A DNA stretch of 64,000 nt from Arenimonas oryziterrae DSM 21050 = YC6267 (GCF_000420545.1 NZ_ATVD01000001.1:558001-622000), one strand, 5' to 3'. Counted from the first letter of the stretch, positions 1 to 9,869 are shown. The notes: generated by a model from the sequence alone, not told the origin. Program-made: numbers and translations.

Positions 1-258
1 CACTCGCTGACCCGCGACCATGTCGTGCCGATCTCGCGCGGCGGCAAGGACGTCTGGGAAAACGTCGTCTGCGCCTGCTTCCACTGCAATTCCCGCAAGG
101 GCGGCCGCACCCCGCAGCAGGCCAGCATGCCCCTGCTCGCGATCCCGTACCGGCCCAGCTGGGTCGAACATCTGATCCTGTCGAATCGCCACATCCTCGC
201 CGACCAGATGAGCTTCCTGAAGCAGCACCTGCCCAAGCGTCCGCGCCCGCTGTCCTGA
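1..258 (+). CDS. HNH endonuclease, C-terminal fragment
   Basis: The frame is open from the first base, so the start lies before the window; 85 codons remain. The visible part holds the second half of an HNH nuclease fold: a D-H-V-V-P strand near visible residue 6, then an Asn followed by a C-A-C-F-H-C-N segment and R-K-G-G-R, giving the His and Asn metal-site residues and a Cys pair that may bind zinc. The C-terminal [10 protein letters not shown] region is typical of small proteobacterial HNH proteins. This is inferred to be a metal-dependent DNA nuclease of unknown substrate. The first part of the domain cannot be judged. Confidence 0.85.
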   Translation, partial: HSLTRDHVVPISRGGKDVWENVVCACFHCNSRKGGRTPQQASMPLLAIPYRPSWVEHLILSNRHILADQMSFLKQHLPKRPRPLS

Positions 259-404
259 GCGGCCTTCGCCGCCCGGTCCGTCCCGGCGCGCGCCAGTTCA
301 CAGAACGCAAGCCCCGGCGGCCCGCCGCGTTGACGCCGCCGGCCCCGGCCAGCACACTTCAGGGCTTCACGGGTGCAAGCGTCCGTGCCAGGGGATTTTC
401 CAGA

Positions 405-1433
405 ATGAGTCGTCATACCTTGTGCTTCACCGGTTTCTCGCGCGACGAGGCCGCCGCCGTACAGTCGCAGTTCGAACAGATCCGCTCCCGCCTGGGCAGC
501 GACTGGGCGATCGAGCAGGAAGCCGATGCCCAGGTCCTGGTCATCGACATGGACTCGATGTACGGGCACATGACCTGGCTCAAGGCTCATAACAGCGGCA
601 AGACCACGGTCGGCCTGACCGCCGGCAGCCGCTCGGAAACCGACCATGTCCTGACGCGCCCGCTCAGCAATGACGCGCTGATCGCCGTGCTCGAGCAGAT
701 CGCCGGCCAGATCCCGACCGCCACCGTCCAGACCGACGCGCTGGCCGCGCGCATCACCGGCCAGCAGGCCGCGATGCCGCCGGTCAGCCCGCGCAGCACC
801 GGCCAGCAGCCGGCCATGCCGCCGCGTCCGGCCGAACCGGCGCCGGCCCCCGTCAGTCCGCGTACGACCGGCCAGATGCCCGCGATGGGTGTCGATCCGG
901 TACGCACCACCGGCCAGATGCCGGCGATGCCGGCGCGCGAGCCCGCCCTCGCCGACTTCCTGCGCAATGGCGCGCTCGCCGGCCCGGTCAAGCTGCAGCT
1001 GCCGGGTGCGCCCCTGCTGGTGCTCGATCCGGGCAGCCAGACCTACCTCGGCGGTACGCCGCTGAAGGTGTTCCAGCCCTATGCCGAAGCCGTGGTCCGC
1101 GCCGACGATTTCACCGCGATCGATGCCGGCGAACTCAAGCTGCTCAGCGGCCAGCTCGGCGGCGCCCAGCCGTTCTCGCGCCTGGCCTGGCTGTGCGCCC
1201 TGGTCGGCGGCAAGGGCGTGATCGCGCCTGGCTACGACCCCAATGCCCAGTACAAGCTGGTCAAGTGGCCGCAGACCGAACGCGAATTCGCCAAACACTT
1301 CCGCATCGCCACGGTGATGATGAAGGGACCGGCGCGCCTGACCGAGATCGCCGAACAATCCGGCGTGCCGCTGGCCGAAGTCACCGACTTCGTGAATGCC
1401 AATCTCGCCAGCGGTTACGCCGCGACGAGCTGA
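405..1433 (+). CDS. Conserved hypothetical with pseudo-receiver and TGQ repeats
   Basis: The protein has 342 residues when started at the ATG at 405; the frame continues upstream, but the repeat-free upstream codons do not look like protein. Residues about 3-100 resemble a response-regulator fold (V-L-V-I-D-M-D strand, R-P-L near the end) without a convincing full acidic pocket. Residues 116-175 form a Pro/Ala-rich linker with four copies of R-x-T-G-Q-x-x-A-M. The C-terminal 150 residues end in what looks like a small helical, winged-helix-like segment. No signal peptide or membrane segment is visible. I do not recognise a named family; a signalling or motility adaptor role is only inference. 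Confidence 0.75.
   Translation: MSRHTLCFTGFSRDEAAAVQSQFEQIRSRLGSDWAIEQEADAQVLVIDMDSMYGHMTWLKAHNSGKTTVGLTAGSRSETDHVLTRPLSNDALIAVLEQIAGQIPTATVQTDALAARITGQQAAMPPVSPRSTGQQPAMPPRPAEPAPAPVSPRTTGQMPAMGVDPVRTTGQMPAMPAREPALADFLRNGALAGPVKLQLPGAPLLVLDPGSQTYLGGTPLKVFQPYAEAVVRADDFTAIDAGELKLLSGQLGGAQPFSRLAWLCALVGGKGVIAPGYDPNAQYKLVKWPQTEREFAKHFRIATVMMKGPARLTEIAEQSGVPLAEVTDFVNANLASGYAATS
750..929 (+). repeat. Four degenerate TGQ peptide repeats inside the 405-1433 gene
   Basis: Four nine-residue units of the form R-[IST]-T-G-Q-[QM]-[AP]-A-M lie at residues 116-124, 130-138, 153-161 and 167-175. They are separated by Pro/Ala/Val spacers of unequal length. The last two units are identical at protein level. 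Unequal spacing and synonymous differences suggest conserved short binding motifs rather than a recent DNA slippage array. Confidence 0.8.
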
Positions 1434-1448
1434 TCCTCGACGTCGATC

Positions 1449-1477
1449 GCAAGCCGCGCGCGGGCCGCGCGGCTTGC
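1449..1477. terminator. Perfect 12-bp hairpin before dxs
   Basis: Positions 1449-1460 and 1466-1477 are exact reverse complements with a five-base loop. It lies 16 bases after the stop of the upstream gene and 55 bases before dxs. There is no T-run after it, so it is either a weak terminator or another intergenic hairpin. Confidence 0.4.
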
Positions 1478-1531
1478 CCTGCCGGACCCGGTGCCGGACA
1501 ATTCACGCCTGTACCTGCCCAGCGTGACTTG

Positions 1532-3439
1532 ATGGACGCCCAGCGCTACCCGCGCCTTTCCCGAATTGCCGTACCGGCCGACCTGCGCCAGTTCCCCGAA
1601 GCCGAACTGCCCGCCATCGCCGACGAACTGCGCGCCTATCTCGTCGAAACCGTCAGCCAGGTCGGCGGCCATTTCGGCGCCGGACTGGGCGTGATCGAAC
1701 TCACCGTCGCCCTCCACTATCTGTACGACACCCCGGTCGACCGCCTCGTCTGGGACGTCGGTCACCAGTGCTATCCGCACAAGATCCTCACCGGCCGCCG
1801 CGACACGATCCACACGGTCAAGAAGAAGGACGGCGTCGCGCCGTTTCCCAAGCGCGAGGAAAGCGAGTTCGACACCTTCGGCGTCGGGCATTCCTCGACC
1901 TCGATCTCGGCCGCGCTCGGCATGGCCGTCGCGTTGCAGCGCCAAGGCGACGATCGCCGCGTGATCGCCGTGATCGGAGACGGCGCGATGACCGCCGGCA
2001 TGGCCTACGAGGCGCTCAACCACGCCGGCGGCATGGATCCGGAACCGAACCTGCTGGTGATCCTCAACGACAACCGCATGTCGATCTCGGAAAACGTCGG
2101 CGGCCTGACCAAGATGCTCGGTCGCCTGATGTCGAGCCGCACGATGAACGCGGTGCGCGAAGGCGGCAAGAAACTGCTCGGCGACAAGAAGAACAATCCG
2201 ACCGCGCGCTTCGTGCGCCGCTGGGAAGAGCACTGGAAAGGCATGCTGGTGCCGTCCACGCTGTTCGAGGAAATGGGCTTCCACTACAGCGGCCCGATCG
2301 ACGGTCACGACGTGCCCGCGCTGGTCAGCGCGCTCAAGACGCTCAAGGGCCTCAAGGGTCCGCAGCTGCTGCATGTCATCACCACCAAGGGCAAGGGATT
2401 CGAGCTCGCCGAAGGCGACCAGATCGAATACCACGCGGTCTCGCCCTTCGATCCGAGCATCGGCATCGTCAAGAAAGCCGGGCCGGCCAAGCCCACGTAC
2501 ACGCAGGTGTTCGGCGACTGGCTGTGCGACATGGCCGCGACCGACAGCAAGCTCATGGGCATCACCCCGGCGATGCGCGAAGGCTCGGGCCTCGTGCGTT
2601 TCTCGAAAGAATTCCCGTTGCAGTATTTCGATACCGCGATCGCGGAGCAGCATGCGGTCACGCTCGCCGCCGGCATGGCCTGCGAAGGCGCGAAACCCGT
2701 GGTCGCGATCTATTCGAGCTTCCTGCAACGCGCTTACGACCAGATGATTCACGACGTCGCGCTGCAGAATCTCGACGTGCTGTTCGCGGTCGACCGCGGC
2801 GGCGTGGTCGGTCCCGACGGCGCCACGCATGCCGGCAGTTTCGACCTGAGTTTCGTGCGCTGCATTCCGAACATGGTGGTCATGGCGCCGGCCGACGAAA
2901 ACGAATGCCGGCAGATGCTGAGCACCGGCTATCGCTATGCGGGCCCGGCGACCGTGCGCTATCCGCGCGGCAGCGGCCCCGGTGTCGCGGTGCAAGCCAA
3001 TCTCGACACGCTGCCCATCGGCAAGGCCGAGTTGCGCCTGCGCGGCGGCAAGCTCGCCCTGCTCGCCTTCGGCGCGCTGGTGCCGGCAGCGGAAACCGTC
3101 GCGGCCGAAGCGGGCTACACCTGCGTCAACATGCGTTTCATCAAGCCGCTCGATCGCGCCCTGATCCTGGACCTGGCGAAAACCCACGCCGGCTTCGTCA
3201 CGCTCGAGGACAACGTCATCCTGGGCGGCGCCGGCAGCGGTGTGGCCGAGCTGCTCGCGGCCGAAGGCATCGTGTTGCCGGTCCTGCATCTGGGCCTGCC
3301 CGATGCCTACCAGGAACACGCGAGTCGCGAAGCCCTGCTCGCCGAAGCCGGTCTCGATGCCGATGGCATCCGCGCCGCCATTGCGCAGCGCTGGCCCAAT
3401 CTCGACAGCGCGACGCCGGCGAAAACCGCCGCGGGCTGA
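1532..3439 (+). CDS. dxs: 1-deoxy-D-xylulose-5-phosphate synthase
   Basis: Catalyses the thiamine-diphosphate-dependent condensation of pyruvate and glyceraldehyde 3-phosphate, the first step of the MEP isoprenoid pathway in the cytoplasm. The 635 residues match the usual length. The thiamine-diphosphate motif G-D-G-A-M-T-A-G-M lies near residue 148 and the A-E-Q-H catalytic segment near residue 371. [13 protein letters not shown] block of the family is also present. The ATG at 1532 is preferred because the frame before it is not protein-like. The gene is preceded by a perfect hairpin and so is probably transcribed on its own. Confidence 0.97.
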   Translation: MDAQRYPRLSRIAVPADLRQFPEAELPAIADELRAYLVETVSQVGGHFGAGLGVIELTVALHYLYDTPVDRLVWDVGHQCYPHKILTGRRDTIHTVKKKDGVAPFPKREESEFDTFGVGHSSTSISAALGMAVALQRQGDDRRVIAVIGDGAMTAGMAYEALNHAGGMDPEPNLLVILNDNRMSISENVGGLTKMLGRLMSSRTMNAVREGGKKLLGDKKNNPTARFVRRWEEHWKGMLVPSTLFEEMGFHYSGPIDGHDVPALVSALKTLKGLKGPQLLHVITTKGKGFELAEGDQIEYHAVSPFDPSIGIVKKAGPAKPTYTQVFGDWLCDMAATDSKLMGITPAMREGSGLVRFSKEFPLQYFDTAIAEQHAVTLAAGMACEGAKPVVAIYSSFLQRAYDQMIHDVALQNLDVLFAVDRGGVVGPDGATHAGSFDLSFVRCIPNMVVMAPADENECRQMLSTGYRYAGPATVRYPRGSGPGVAVQANLDTLPIGKAELRLRGGKLALLAFGALVPAAETVAAEAGYTCVNMRFIKPLDRALILDLAKTHAGFVTLEDNVILGGAGSGVAELLAAEGIVLPVLHLGLPDAYQEHASREALLAEAGLDADGIRAAIAQRWPNLDSATPAKTAAG

Positions 3440-3460
3440 TCGCGGCATACGCCAAGGGTG

Positions 3461-4294
3461 TCAGGCGCGGCGACCGAGTGTCACGCGCTCGCGATCCTCG
3501 AGATCGAAATCGGACTTCACCGATTCGAACCCCGCCTGCTTGAACAGCGCACGCACGGCCTCGCCCTGCGTCCAGCCGTGTTCGACGATCAACCAGCCGC
3601 CCGGCTCGAGATGCGCAGGCGCCTGCGCGACGATCTTGCGGATCGCATCCAGGCCGTCGCTGCCCGAGGCGAGCGCCGAGCGCGGCTCGAAACGCAGATC
3701 GCCGATGGCCAGATGCGGATCGTCGTCGGCGATGTAGGGTGGATTGCTCACGATCATTTCGAAGCGTTCGCCGGCCAGGCCCGCGAACCAGTCGCTGAGC
3801 AAAAAGCGCACCCGCGGCAAACCCAAGCGACTGGCGTTCATCACTGCGACCGCCAGCGCACCGGTGCTTGCATCCACGGCAGTCACGCGGACACCGGGGC
3901 GATCGCTGGCGATCGCCAGCGCGATCGCGCCGGTGCCGGTGCCCAGATCGAGCACGCGCGCATCATCATGTTCGGGCAGGCGCGCGAGTGCGAGTTCGAC
4001 CAGGGTTTCGGTTTCCGGGCGCGGAATCAGCGTGTCGGCCGTGACCGCCAGTTCCAGCGACCAAAACCAGCGACTGCCGACGATCTGCGCGACCGGCTCG
4101 CCGCGCTGGCGACGCTCGACCAGGGCGCGGAAACGCTGCGCGGCGACTGTCGGCAGCGGATCGTCGGCATACGCGAACAACCAGCCGCGCGTGCAGCCCA
4201 GCGCCTGGCACAGCAGCAACTCCGCTTCGCGCCGCGCGTCGTCGCCGGCCAGCGCTGCGCCTGCCTCCCGCAGCGCCTGGGCGACCGTGCCCAT
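3461..4294 (-). CDS. prmC: Peptide chain release factor N5-glutamine methyltransferase
   Basis: Methylates the glutamine of the GGQ motif in release factors RF1 and RF2 using S-adenosylmethionine. The 277 residues match the family. An N-terminal helical domain is followed by the SAM motif D-L-G-T-G-T-G at residues 116-122 and the N-P-P-Y catalytic motif at 184-187. The open frame continues upstream through antisense sequence, but the ATG at 4294 gives the standard length. It overlaps the stop of the upstream membrane-protein gene in a TGATG arrangement, so the two are translationally coupled. Confidence 0.97.
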   Translation of the reverse strand: MGTVAQALREAGAALAGDDARREAELLLCQALGCTRGWLFAYADDPLPTVAAQRFRALVERRQRGEPVAQIVGSRWFWSLELAVTADTLIPRPETETLVELALARLPEHDDARVLDLGTGTGAIALAIASDRPGVRVTAVDASTGALAVAVMNASRLGLPRVRFLLSDWFAGLAGERFEMIVSNPPYIADDDPHLAIGDLRFEPRSALASGSDGLDAIRKIVAQAPAHLEPGGWLIVEHGWTQGEAVRALFKQAGFESVKSDFDLEDRERVTLGRRA

Positions 4295-4854
4295 CAGGTG
4301 GTCAACAGGTGGAAGGCTTCGACCAGGCAGGCACAGACGAAGCCGCCGAGGAAGAACAGATACGACAGGCGCAGGAAACGATACTTGTAGTGCGCCAGGT
4401 AGTAGCCGATCGCGTACACGTCGCGCGCCATCGTTTCGTAGACCGAGCCGTCGGCCTTGAGCGCGTCGGCGATTTCGCCGAGAAAACGCTCGCGCGAAAG
4501 TTCGGCGAAATGCCCGAAGAACATCAGGTTGAACTGCGAAGGCAAGGGGTCGTCCGGATTCATGCGCAGCGGCCGATACTTGGGCAGGACCGCGATGACC
4601 GCCAGCAGCAGCGCGGTGAGGATGAACCCGGCCAGGGTCAGCATCGCTGCACGCAGGTCCGGGTCGCCGAGCTTGCCCAGGACCATGGTCAGCACGATCG
4701 AGGACACCGTGATCAGGATATTGGCCTTGGTATCGGCCATCACCGACAATTGCACATGGTGCTGCTGCATCGTGCGCAACATGTTGTCGCCGGTGTTGCG
4801 CTCGGGGATGGCGGCGTAGCGTTGCTGCAATTCGCCGGGGTCGTTCGCGGCCAT
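4294..4854 (-). CDS. Pycsar-type transmembrane effector domain protein
   Basis: The protein has 186 residues from the ATG at 4854, chosen because AGGA lies eight bases upstream; an upstream ATG at 4893 is possible but would cover the divergent gene. A soluble start is followed by M-A-D-T-K-A-N at residues 39-45, membrane segments at about 45-60 and 68-91, a loop, and a third hydrophobic stretch at about 160-180. This layout fits the PycTM/DUF5706 family, whose characterised members permeabilise the inner membrane when cyclic pyrimidine nucleotides are made. No cyclase lies nearby. The gene is coupled to prmC by TGATG, which argues for a standing cellular role. Family call is from memory of motif and topology. 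Confidence 0.7.
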   Translation of the reverse strand: MAANDPGELQQRYAAIPERNTGDNMLRTMQQHHVQLSVMADTKANILITVSSIVLTMVLGKLGDPDLRAAMLTLAGFILTALLLAVIAVLPKYRPLRMNPDDPLPSQFNLMFFGHFAELSRERFLGEIADALKADGSVYETMARDVYAIGYYLAHYKYRFLRLSYLFFLGGFVCACLVEAFHLLTT

Positions 4855-4891
4855 GACGTTTTCCTGACGGGCAGGAGGCAATGATAGCCCC

Positions 4892-5764
4892 ATGAAACCT
4901 CAATCGATCGTCGCCCCCCGGGGCTTTCGCGCGGCCGCGTTCGCCGTCGCGCTGCTGCTGGCCGGCTGCCAGGCGCCCTACTTCTGGGCACTCAATGCCG
5001 GCGTGCCGGACCGTCCGACGATGAGCGCGGTGTTCGACGCCAAGCACGATCTCTCGCTCGACATCTATCGCCCCCTCACCGCCAAGCCCCGGGCCATCGT
5101 GGTGTTCTTCTACGGCGGCAGCTGGCGTAACGGTTACCGTGCCGATTACCGCTTCGTCGGGTCCGCCCTCGCACAGCGCGGCCTGCTGGTGATCATTCCC
5201 GACTACCGCAAGGCGCCGGCCGACACCTTTCCCGCCTTCATGGACGACGCCGCCGCCGCAGTCGCCTGGACGAAGGCGCATGCGGCCGACTTCGGCGCCG
5301 ATCCGGCGCAGATTTATCTGATGGGCCATTCCGCAGGCGCACACATCGTCGCCCTGCTGGGCACCGACGGCAGCTATCTGCAGCAGGTCGGCATGAAGCC
5401 ACGCGATCTCAAGGGCGTGATCGGACTGGCCGGACCCTATGATTTCCTGCCGATCACCAACCGCGGTGTCAAACAGGTTTTCGGCGCCCCAGACACCTGG
5501 CCGCGTTCGCAGCCGGTGAATTTCGTCAATGGCGACGAACCGCCCTTCCTGCTGCTGCACGGCGCCGACGACGGCAAGGTCTTTCCGCGCAACAGCGAGA
5601 GCCTCGCGGAAAAACTGCGAGCCGCCGGCGAGCCGGTCAGCCTGAAGATCATTCCCGACGTCGGCCACATCGGCCTGGTCAACGGCTTCCGGTCGCCGCG
5701 CCTGTCGCCGGTGCTCGCCGATACCGTGCAATGGATCGAAGCGCAGGACACCGCGACTCGCTGA
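4892..5764 (+). CDS. Lipoprotein alpha/beta hydrolase
   Basis: A 290-residue esterase/lipase-like hydrolase. Residues 11-26 form a lipoprotein signal ending in L-L-L-A-G-C, so Cys26 would be lipidated. The fold is of the carboxylesterase/BD-FAE type: an oxyanion segment Y-G-G-S-W at 74-78 (the more common H-G-G is altered), nucleophile motif G-H-S-A-G at 145-149 with Ser147, acid within H-G-A-D-D at 223-227, and His259 in G-H-I-G. The substrate cannot be read from sequence. The gene is divergent from the Pycsar-type gene across only 37 bases; AGGAGG at 4873-4878 is a rather distant ribosome site. Confidence 0.88.
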   Translation: MKPQSIVAPRGFRAAAFAVALLLAGCQAPYFWALNAGVPDRPTMSAVFDAKHDLSLDIYRPLTAKPRAIVVFFYGGSWRNGYRADYRFVGSALAQRGLLVIIPDYRKAPADTFPAFMDDAAAAVAWTKAHAADFGADPAQIYLMGHSAGAHIVALLGTDGSYLQQVGMKPRDLKGVIGLAGPYDFLPITNRGVKQVFGAPDTWPRSQPVNFVNGDEPPFLLLHGADDGKVFPRNSESLAEKLRAAGEPVSLKIIPDVGHIGLVNGFRSPRLSPVLADTVQWIEAQDTATR

Positions 5765-5786
5765 GCGGCGCGGGCAAATTCCGGGC

Positions 5787-5818
5787 AAAAAAAAGCCGCC
5801 GGCAACGAGGCCGGCGGC
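5787..5818 (-). terminator. Rho-independent terminator of the M1 aminopeptidase gene
   Basis: A perfect nine-base-pair stem (5795-5803 with 5810-5818) and a six-base loop are followed, on the minus strand, by eight T residues (5787-5794). It lies 15 bases past the aminopeptidase stop. Confidence 0.9.
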
Positions 5819-5833
5819 GGTCTAGGCAAGGGG

Positions 5834-8500
5834 TCAGGGCAGCTGGACGCCGGCCCGGCTCTGCTGCGTCTTCAACGACGCACACAGTTTCACTTCTTCG
5901 ACGGCCTGCGCGAGCGCGCGCGGTCCGCCTTCCAGGGTACTCATGCGCTGGCCGAACTTCGGCACAACACTATCGGCCTCGGCCACGCTGCACATGCCGC
6001 CCACGTAACCGTTGATCAGGGACGCGCCGCCCGGATTGACCTTGGCTTCGAGCGCGGCGAAGTTCGCGTCCAGCCAGGCGCGCGAGGCCTGGCGTGCCGC
6101 GTCATCGTCGCGGCCGCCGTAGATGACGGTGCGCAGTTCGTTGCGACGCAGCTTGCCCGGCTCCAGCGCCAGCGCCCGGGCGCGGGCGGCGAGCGCCGGA
6201 TCCTTGGCACTGCCCAGGGCACCGAGCAGCTGGCCGCGCAGCACCGGATCCTGGCTGCTCGACAAGTGCGCGAGCAGCACATCGAACACGGCCGCATCGC
6301 CCTCTTCCATCGCCATGCGCAGCGCCAGACCACGCTGGTCGGTGGCGATCGCATCCAGATGCAGGGCGCCATCGCCGCCGATGCCGAGCACCGCGCGGCC
6401 CTTCGCCGCGAGATCGGCACGCAGCGCGGGTTGTTTGGCCGTGCCGGCCATCGTCGCGATCAGCGAATTGCGCAGCAGGCGATCGTCGTCGCTCTCGCCG
6501 GCCTTCGGCACGGTGCCCATGCGGGCCAGACGCGGGCCATAAATCCGGCCGACGAAATCGCGCAGCGACTGTTTCTCGGCGTCGTTGCGCGCCAGGTGCT
6601 GGATCATCCAGCCGATCGTATCCAGCGGCGCGGTCGCCGTCTGACGCACCGGCGCGTTGGCCAGGCGCGCAGCGGCACCGAGGAAGGTGCGCGAGTCGAT
6701 CGCACCGGCCGCGTAGGCGGCTTCGACCGAATCGGCGAACGAGCGCTGCTCGCGCTCATTGAGCTTGTCGAAATTCGCTTCGAGATTGGCCTGGTCCGCC
6801 GGCGACATTGCAAAACGGTAGTAGCCCGCGCCATTGGCATTGGGCATCACGAAGCTCGGGCAGGCGTCGGTCTGCAGCTCGACGGTCGCCGACTTTCCGC
6901 CGACCAGGCCGCATTGCTCGTGCAGGCCGTTCTTGTCGCCGTAACGCACGCACAGCGGCAGCAGCCATTCGCCTGCCTTCGGCGCAACCGAACCCACCGG
7001 CAGATAGCGTTCCTGTTCGACCAGCAACAGCGGCTTGGGTCCATCGCACTTCGCGCCGACATGCACGATCGGCACGCCCGGCTGGTCGATGAAGCCGTTG
7101 AAGGCGGCGCGCACGCCGGCCGGATCGTCGCTGACCTCGGCGATGGCATTGATCAGGTCGGCGCTGGTGGCGTTGCCGCGCGCATGCTTGCGCAGGTAGG
7201 CGCGGATCGCGTCGCGGAATTTCTCTTCGCCGACATAGCGCTCGAACATCGCGAGCACGGCGCCACCCTTGGAATAGGTGATGCCATCGAACGCCGATTC
7301 GATGTCGGTGAATTCGTTGATCGGTTCATGCACGCGGCGGGTCGAGGCCAGGCTGTCTTCGCCCATGGCGCCGAGCGCGCTTTCCATCAGGCCGCGATCG
7401 GTGTGAAAACCCGGCTGCAGCTGACCGACGATCTTGTTGCCCATCCAGGTGGCGAACGCTTCGTTGAGCCACAGGTCGTCCCACCAGGGCATCGTGACCA
7501 GATCGCCGAACCACTGGTGCGCAAGCTCGTGCGAATGCGTGCCCCAGTAACCCTGGCGCGCGCGGACTTCGGATTTTTCATCGGCGAACATCAGGCTGTC
7601 GCGATACACGATCAGGCCGGCGTTCTCCATCGCACCGGCGGAAAAATCCGGAGCCGCGACGAGGTCGAGCTTGTCGAACGGATACGGGATATCGAAGTAC
7701 GCTTCCTGCGCAGCCACGATGACGCCGGTATTGGCCAGCGCGTATTTCATGCGCGCGCCCTGGCCCTTGGCGGCAATGCCGCGCAGCTTGACCGGATAGT
7801 TGCGCACGGCATTGGGCGGCAGATCGGGGCCATCGACGATGTCCCAGGGACCGACCGCGAACGCGATCAGATAGCTCGGCAGATTTTCGGTCGTCGCGAA
7901 CACATGCCGGGTCCAGCCTTCGCCGGCCTTCTCGCTGCGCAGTTCGCGGGTGTTGGCGACGGCGTTCTGGCCGTTGGGCACCACCAGGCTGATGTCCCAG
8001 GGCTGCTTGAAGCCGGGTTCGTCGAACCCGGGGAAGGTGTTACGCGCGCCGAGCGCTTCCATCTGCGTGACGACGTAGTCGTTGCCATCGGGCTTCACGC
8101 GATACGCGCCCTGCAGCTGGCCGAACGGCGCGTCGTAGACGATTTCGATCAGCGCTTCGCCGGCCTGGATGGGCTTGGGCACGGTGAGCTTGAGCACGCC
8201 GGAGACATCGGCTTCGGCGACGGTGAAATCCTGATTCGCGCCATTGCGCGGCATGATGCGGGCGCGACTGATCTTCAGGTCGCGACCGTGCATCCAGACC
8301 ACGCGCGTGGCTTCGGCGACCTGCACATGCATGCGCACGGTGCCGGAAAAACGCGTCTGCGCCGGATCGATCTTCAGCTCCACCGCGACCTTGTCGGGCA
8401 CCACGGTGCGCGGCAAGCGCCCGACCGGGACCTGATCCGCGGCCTGGGCATGGGACAGGCAAAGCAATGCCGCGATCGCGGCAGTGAAGGTCAGGCGCAT
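5834..8500 (-). CDS. M1 family zinc aminopeptidase, exported
   Basis: An 888-residue gluzincin aminopeptidase that should remove N-terminal residues from peptides. A signal peptide of about 20 residues (ending A-Q-A-A) places it in the periplasm or outside. G-A-M-E-N at 289-293 recognises the substrate amino terminus; the zinc site is H324-E-L-A-H328 with Glu347 of W-L-N-E 18 residues later. The C-terminal third is an ERAP1-like helical domain. Length and motifs match PepN-like M1 enzymes; the signal peptide separates it from cytoplasmic PepN. It stands alone with its own terminator. Confidence 0.93.
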   Translation of the reverse strand: MRLTFTAAIAALLCLSHAQAADQVPVGRLPRTVVPDKVAVELKIDPAQTRFSGTVRMHVQVAEATRVVWMHGRDLKISRARIMPRNGANQDFTVAEADVSGVLKLTVPKPIQAGEALIEIVYDAPFGQLQGAYRVKPDGNDYVVTQMEALGARNTFPGFDEPGFKQPWDISLVVPNGQNAVANTRELRSEKAGEGWTRHVFATTENLPSYLIAFAVGPWDIVDGPDLPPNAVRNYPVKLRGIAAKGQGARMKYALANTGVIVAAQEAYFDIPYPFDKLDLVAAPDFSAGAMENAGLIVYRDSLMFADEKSEVRARQGYWGTHSHELAHQWFGDLVTMPWWDDLWLNEAFATWMGNKIVGQLQPGFHTDRGLMESALGAMGEDSLASTRRVHEPINEFTDIESAFDGITYSKGGAVLAMFERYVGEEKFRDAIRAYLRKHARGNATSADLINAIAEVSDDPAGVRAAFNGFIDQPGVPIVHVGAKCDGPKPLLLVEQERYLPVGSVAPKAGEWLLPLCVRYGDKNGLHEQCGLVGGKSATVELQTDACPSFVMPNANGAGYYRFAMSPADQANLEANFDKLNEREQRSFADSVEAAYAAGAIDSRTFLGAAARLANAPVRQTATAPLDTIGWMIQHLARNDAEKQSLRDFVGRIYGPRLARMGTVPKAGESDDDRLLRNSLIATMAGTAKQPALRADLAAKGRAVLGIGGDGALHLDAIATDQRGLALRMAMEEGDAAVFDVLLAHLSSSQDPVLRGQLLGALGSAKDPALAARARALALEPGKLRRNELRTVIYGGRDDDAARQASRAWLDANFAALEAKVNPGGASLINGYVGGMCSVAEADSVVPKFGQRMSTLEGGPRALAQAVEEVKLCASLKTQQSRAGVQLP

Positions 8501-8572
8501 GGTCTGGCTCCGAAGATTACTCGTCGAGCATAGCCCAGCGCCCGGACCCTCAACCCATGACCAAAGTCATGC

Positions 8573-9127
8573 TCACGCGGCCTGGGCGAGACCAATCTGT
8601 GAAACCGATTCCAAAGTCACGGCGACGGCATGCACGACCGACGCGATGCGCACGGCGCTTTGCACACCCTGCGCGGACACGCCGTGTTCGCGGATGACTT
8701 TCTCGTGCGAATCCACGCAACGGCTGCAGCCGTTGATCGCCGACACCGCGAGCGACGCCAGCTCGAAGGCCTGCTTTTCGATGCCCGGATTGGCCATGAC
8801 GTTCATGCGCAGGCTGGTGCGCAGCGTCTCGTATTCCTTGTTCTCGGCGTTGTGCGTGAAACGGTAGTAGACATTGGTCATCGCCATCATCGCGGCCGCG
8901 GCCTTGGTACCGGCGATCTGCGTGGCGTCGAGCTGTTCGGCCGCGAACGATTCCACGGCCGCCGTCAGCGCGGGATGGCGCGAAGCGATCGCCGACGCCA
9001 GCGCAACGGCGCGGATTTGCAGGTCGCTCAGGCCCGGCGCACCGGTGGTCGCGAGTACGCTGTCGAGATTCAGGCGCAGGTCTTTCGCATAGTCGGGCAA
9101 GGCCGACTTGATGTCGTTGAGGTTCAT
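8573..9127 (-). CDS. ahpD: Alkylhydroperoxidase AhpD family protein
   Basis: A 184-residue all-helical carboxymuconolactone-decarboxylase/AhpD-type protein. The catalytic set is visible: Glu122, Cys134-S-R-Cys137 and His141. In Mycobacterium tuberculosis AhpD reduces the oxidised peroxiredoxin AhpC through such a CxxC pair. The ATG at 9127 has GGAGAT just upstream. The gene follows ahpC on the same strand after a 200-base repeat-containing gap. An AhpC with a C-P-C tail next door supports an AhpC-AhpD peroxidase couple. Confidence 0.92.
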   Translation of the reverse strand: MNLNDIKSALPDYAKDLRLNLDSVLATTGAPGLSDLQIRAVALASAIASRHPALTAAVESFAAEQLDATQIAGTKAAAAMMAMTNVYYRFTHNAENKEYETLRTSLRMNVMANPGIEKQAFELASLAVSAINGCSRCVDSHEKVIREHGVSAQGVQSAVRIASVVHAVAVTLESVSQIGLAQAA

Positions 9128-9153
9128 CTGAGATCTCCAAATGGATGAGCAAA

Positions 9154-9317
9154 CCCTTCTCCCTCCGGGAGAAGGTGCCCGCAGGGCGGATGAGGGCAAC
9201 TCAAGTTGCGTGAAGAAGATGCCCGCAGGGCGGATGAGGGTCTTTCAAATTGCGTTGAGACTGCGAAGCAAGAACAGCCCCTCACCCCAACCCTCTCCCC
9301 GCGATGCGGGGAGAGGG
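9154..9317. repeat. Composite palindromic intergenic repeat between ahpC and ahpD
   Basis: Three elements are packed together: a nine-base-pair hairpin with three-base loop (9155-9175); two exact 21-base direct copies (9176-9196 and 9220-9240); and a 12-base-pair hairpin with three-base loop (9291-9317). The C-rich hairpin type with CCCTCACCCC beside it is recognisable as a widespread xanthomonad intergenic element. It sits between ahpC and ahpD and could fold in their joint transcript. Confidence 0.8.
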
Positions 9318-9329
9318 AGCGGCCAGGCC

Positions 9330-9869
9330 TTACGCGACCTTGATGACGTCTTCGCCCTGCTTCCAGTTGCACGGGCACAGTTCGTCGGTCTGCAGTGCGT
9401 CGAGAACGCGCAGCACTTCCGCCGGGTTACGGCCGACCGAGAGGTCGGTGACGTACACGAAGCGGATGATGCCCTGCGGATCGACGATGAAGGTCGCGCG
9501 CTGGGCGACGCCTTCGTTCTTGTCGAGGATGCCCAGGGCCGAGGTCAGCTCGCGCTTCACATCGGCGAGCATCGGGAACGGCAGGCGGTTGAGATCCTTG
9601 TGGTGCGTGCGCCAGGCGTGGTGCACGAATTCCGAATCGGTCGAACCGGTGAGGATCTGCGCATCGCGGTCGACGAACTGCTCGTTCACTTCGGCGAAGC
9701 CGGTGATCTCGGTCGGGCAGACGAAGGTGAAGTCCTTCGGGTAGAAGAACACCACGAGCCACTTGCCCTTGTAGGTGTTGTTGTCGATATCGACGAAGGC
9801 GGTGTTCAGGTCGTTGGAAACGGTGGCCTTGACCTTGAACTGGGGAAACTTCTCGCCAACGGAAAGCAT
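9330..9869 (-). CDS. ahpC: Peroxiredoxin AhpC (CPC type)
   Basis: A 179-residue typical two-Cys peroxiredoxin that reduces hydrogen and alkyl peroxides. The peroxidatic Cys51 lies in F-V-C-P-T-E, and the tail contains Cys165-Pro-Cys167, a pattern known from the AhpD-dependent AhpC of Mycobacterium; no ahpF is present here. AAGGAG sits at ideal distance before the ATG at 9869. Divergent oxyR and a good OxyR-like site 110-130 bases upstream suggest peroxide induction. Confidence 0.96.
   Translation of the reverse strand: MLSVGEKFPQFKVKATVSNDLNTAFVDIDNNTYKGKWLVVFFYPKDFTFVCPTEITGFAEVNEQFVDRDAQILTGSTDSEFVHHAWRTHHKDLNRLPFPMLADVKRELTSALGILDKNEGVAQRATFIVDPQGIIRFVYVTDLSVGRNPAEVLRVLDALQTDELCPCNWKQGEDVIKVA

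Noticed and set aside
1415-3448. Long open frame antisense to dxs
   Set aside because: High G+C leaves antisense frames open; its product has no recognisable domain and is rich in Arg, His and Gly, while the dxs frame is fully conserved.
3461-5788. Apparent 775-residue fusion upstream of prmC
   Set aside because: The extra N-terminal part is antisense to the hydrolase gene and crosses the membrane-protein gene in another frame; prmC from 4294 has standard length.
9176-9240. Possible CRISPR-like direct repeats
   Set aside because: Only two copies with a 23-base spacer, no further units and no cas genes; they belong to a known type of intergenic palindromic repeat.
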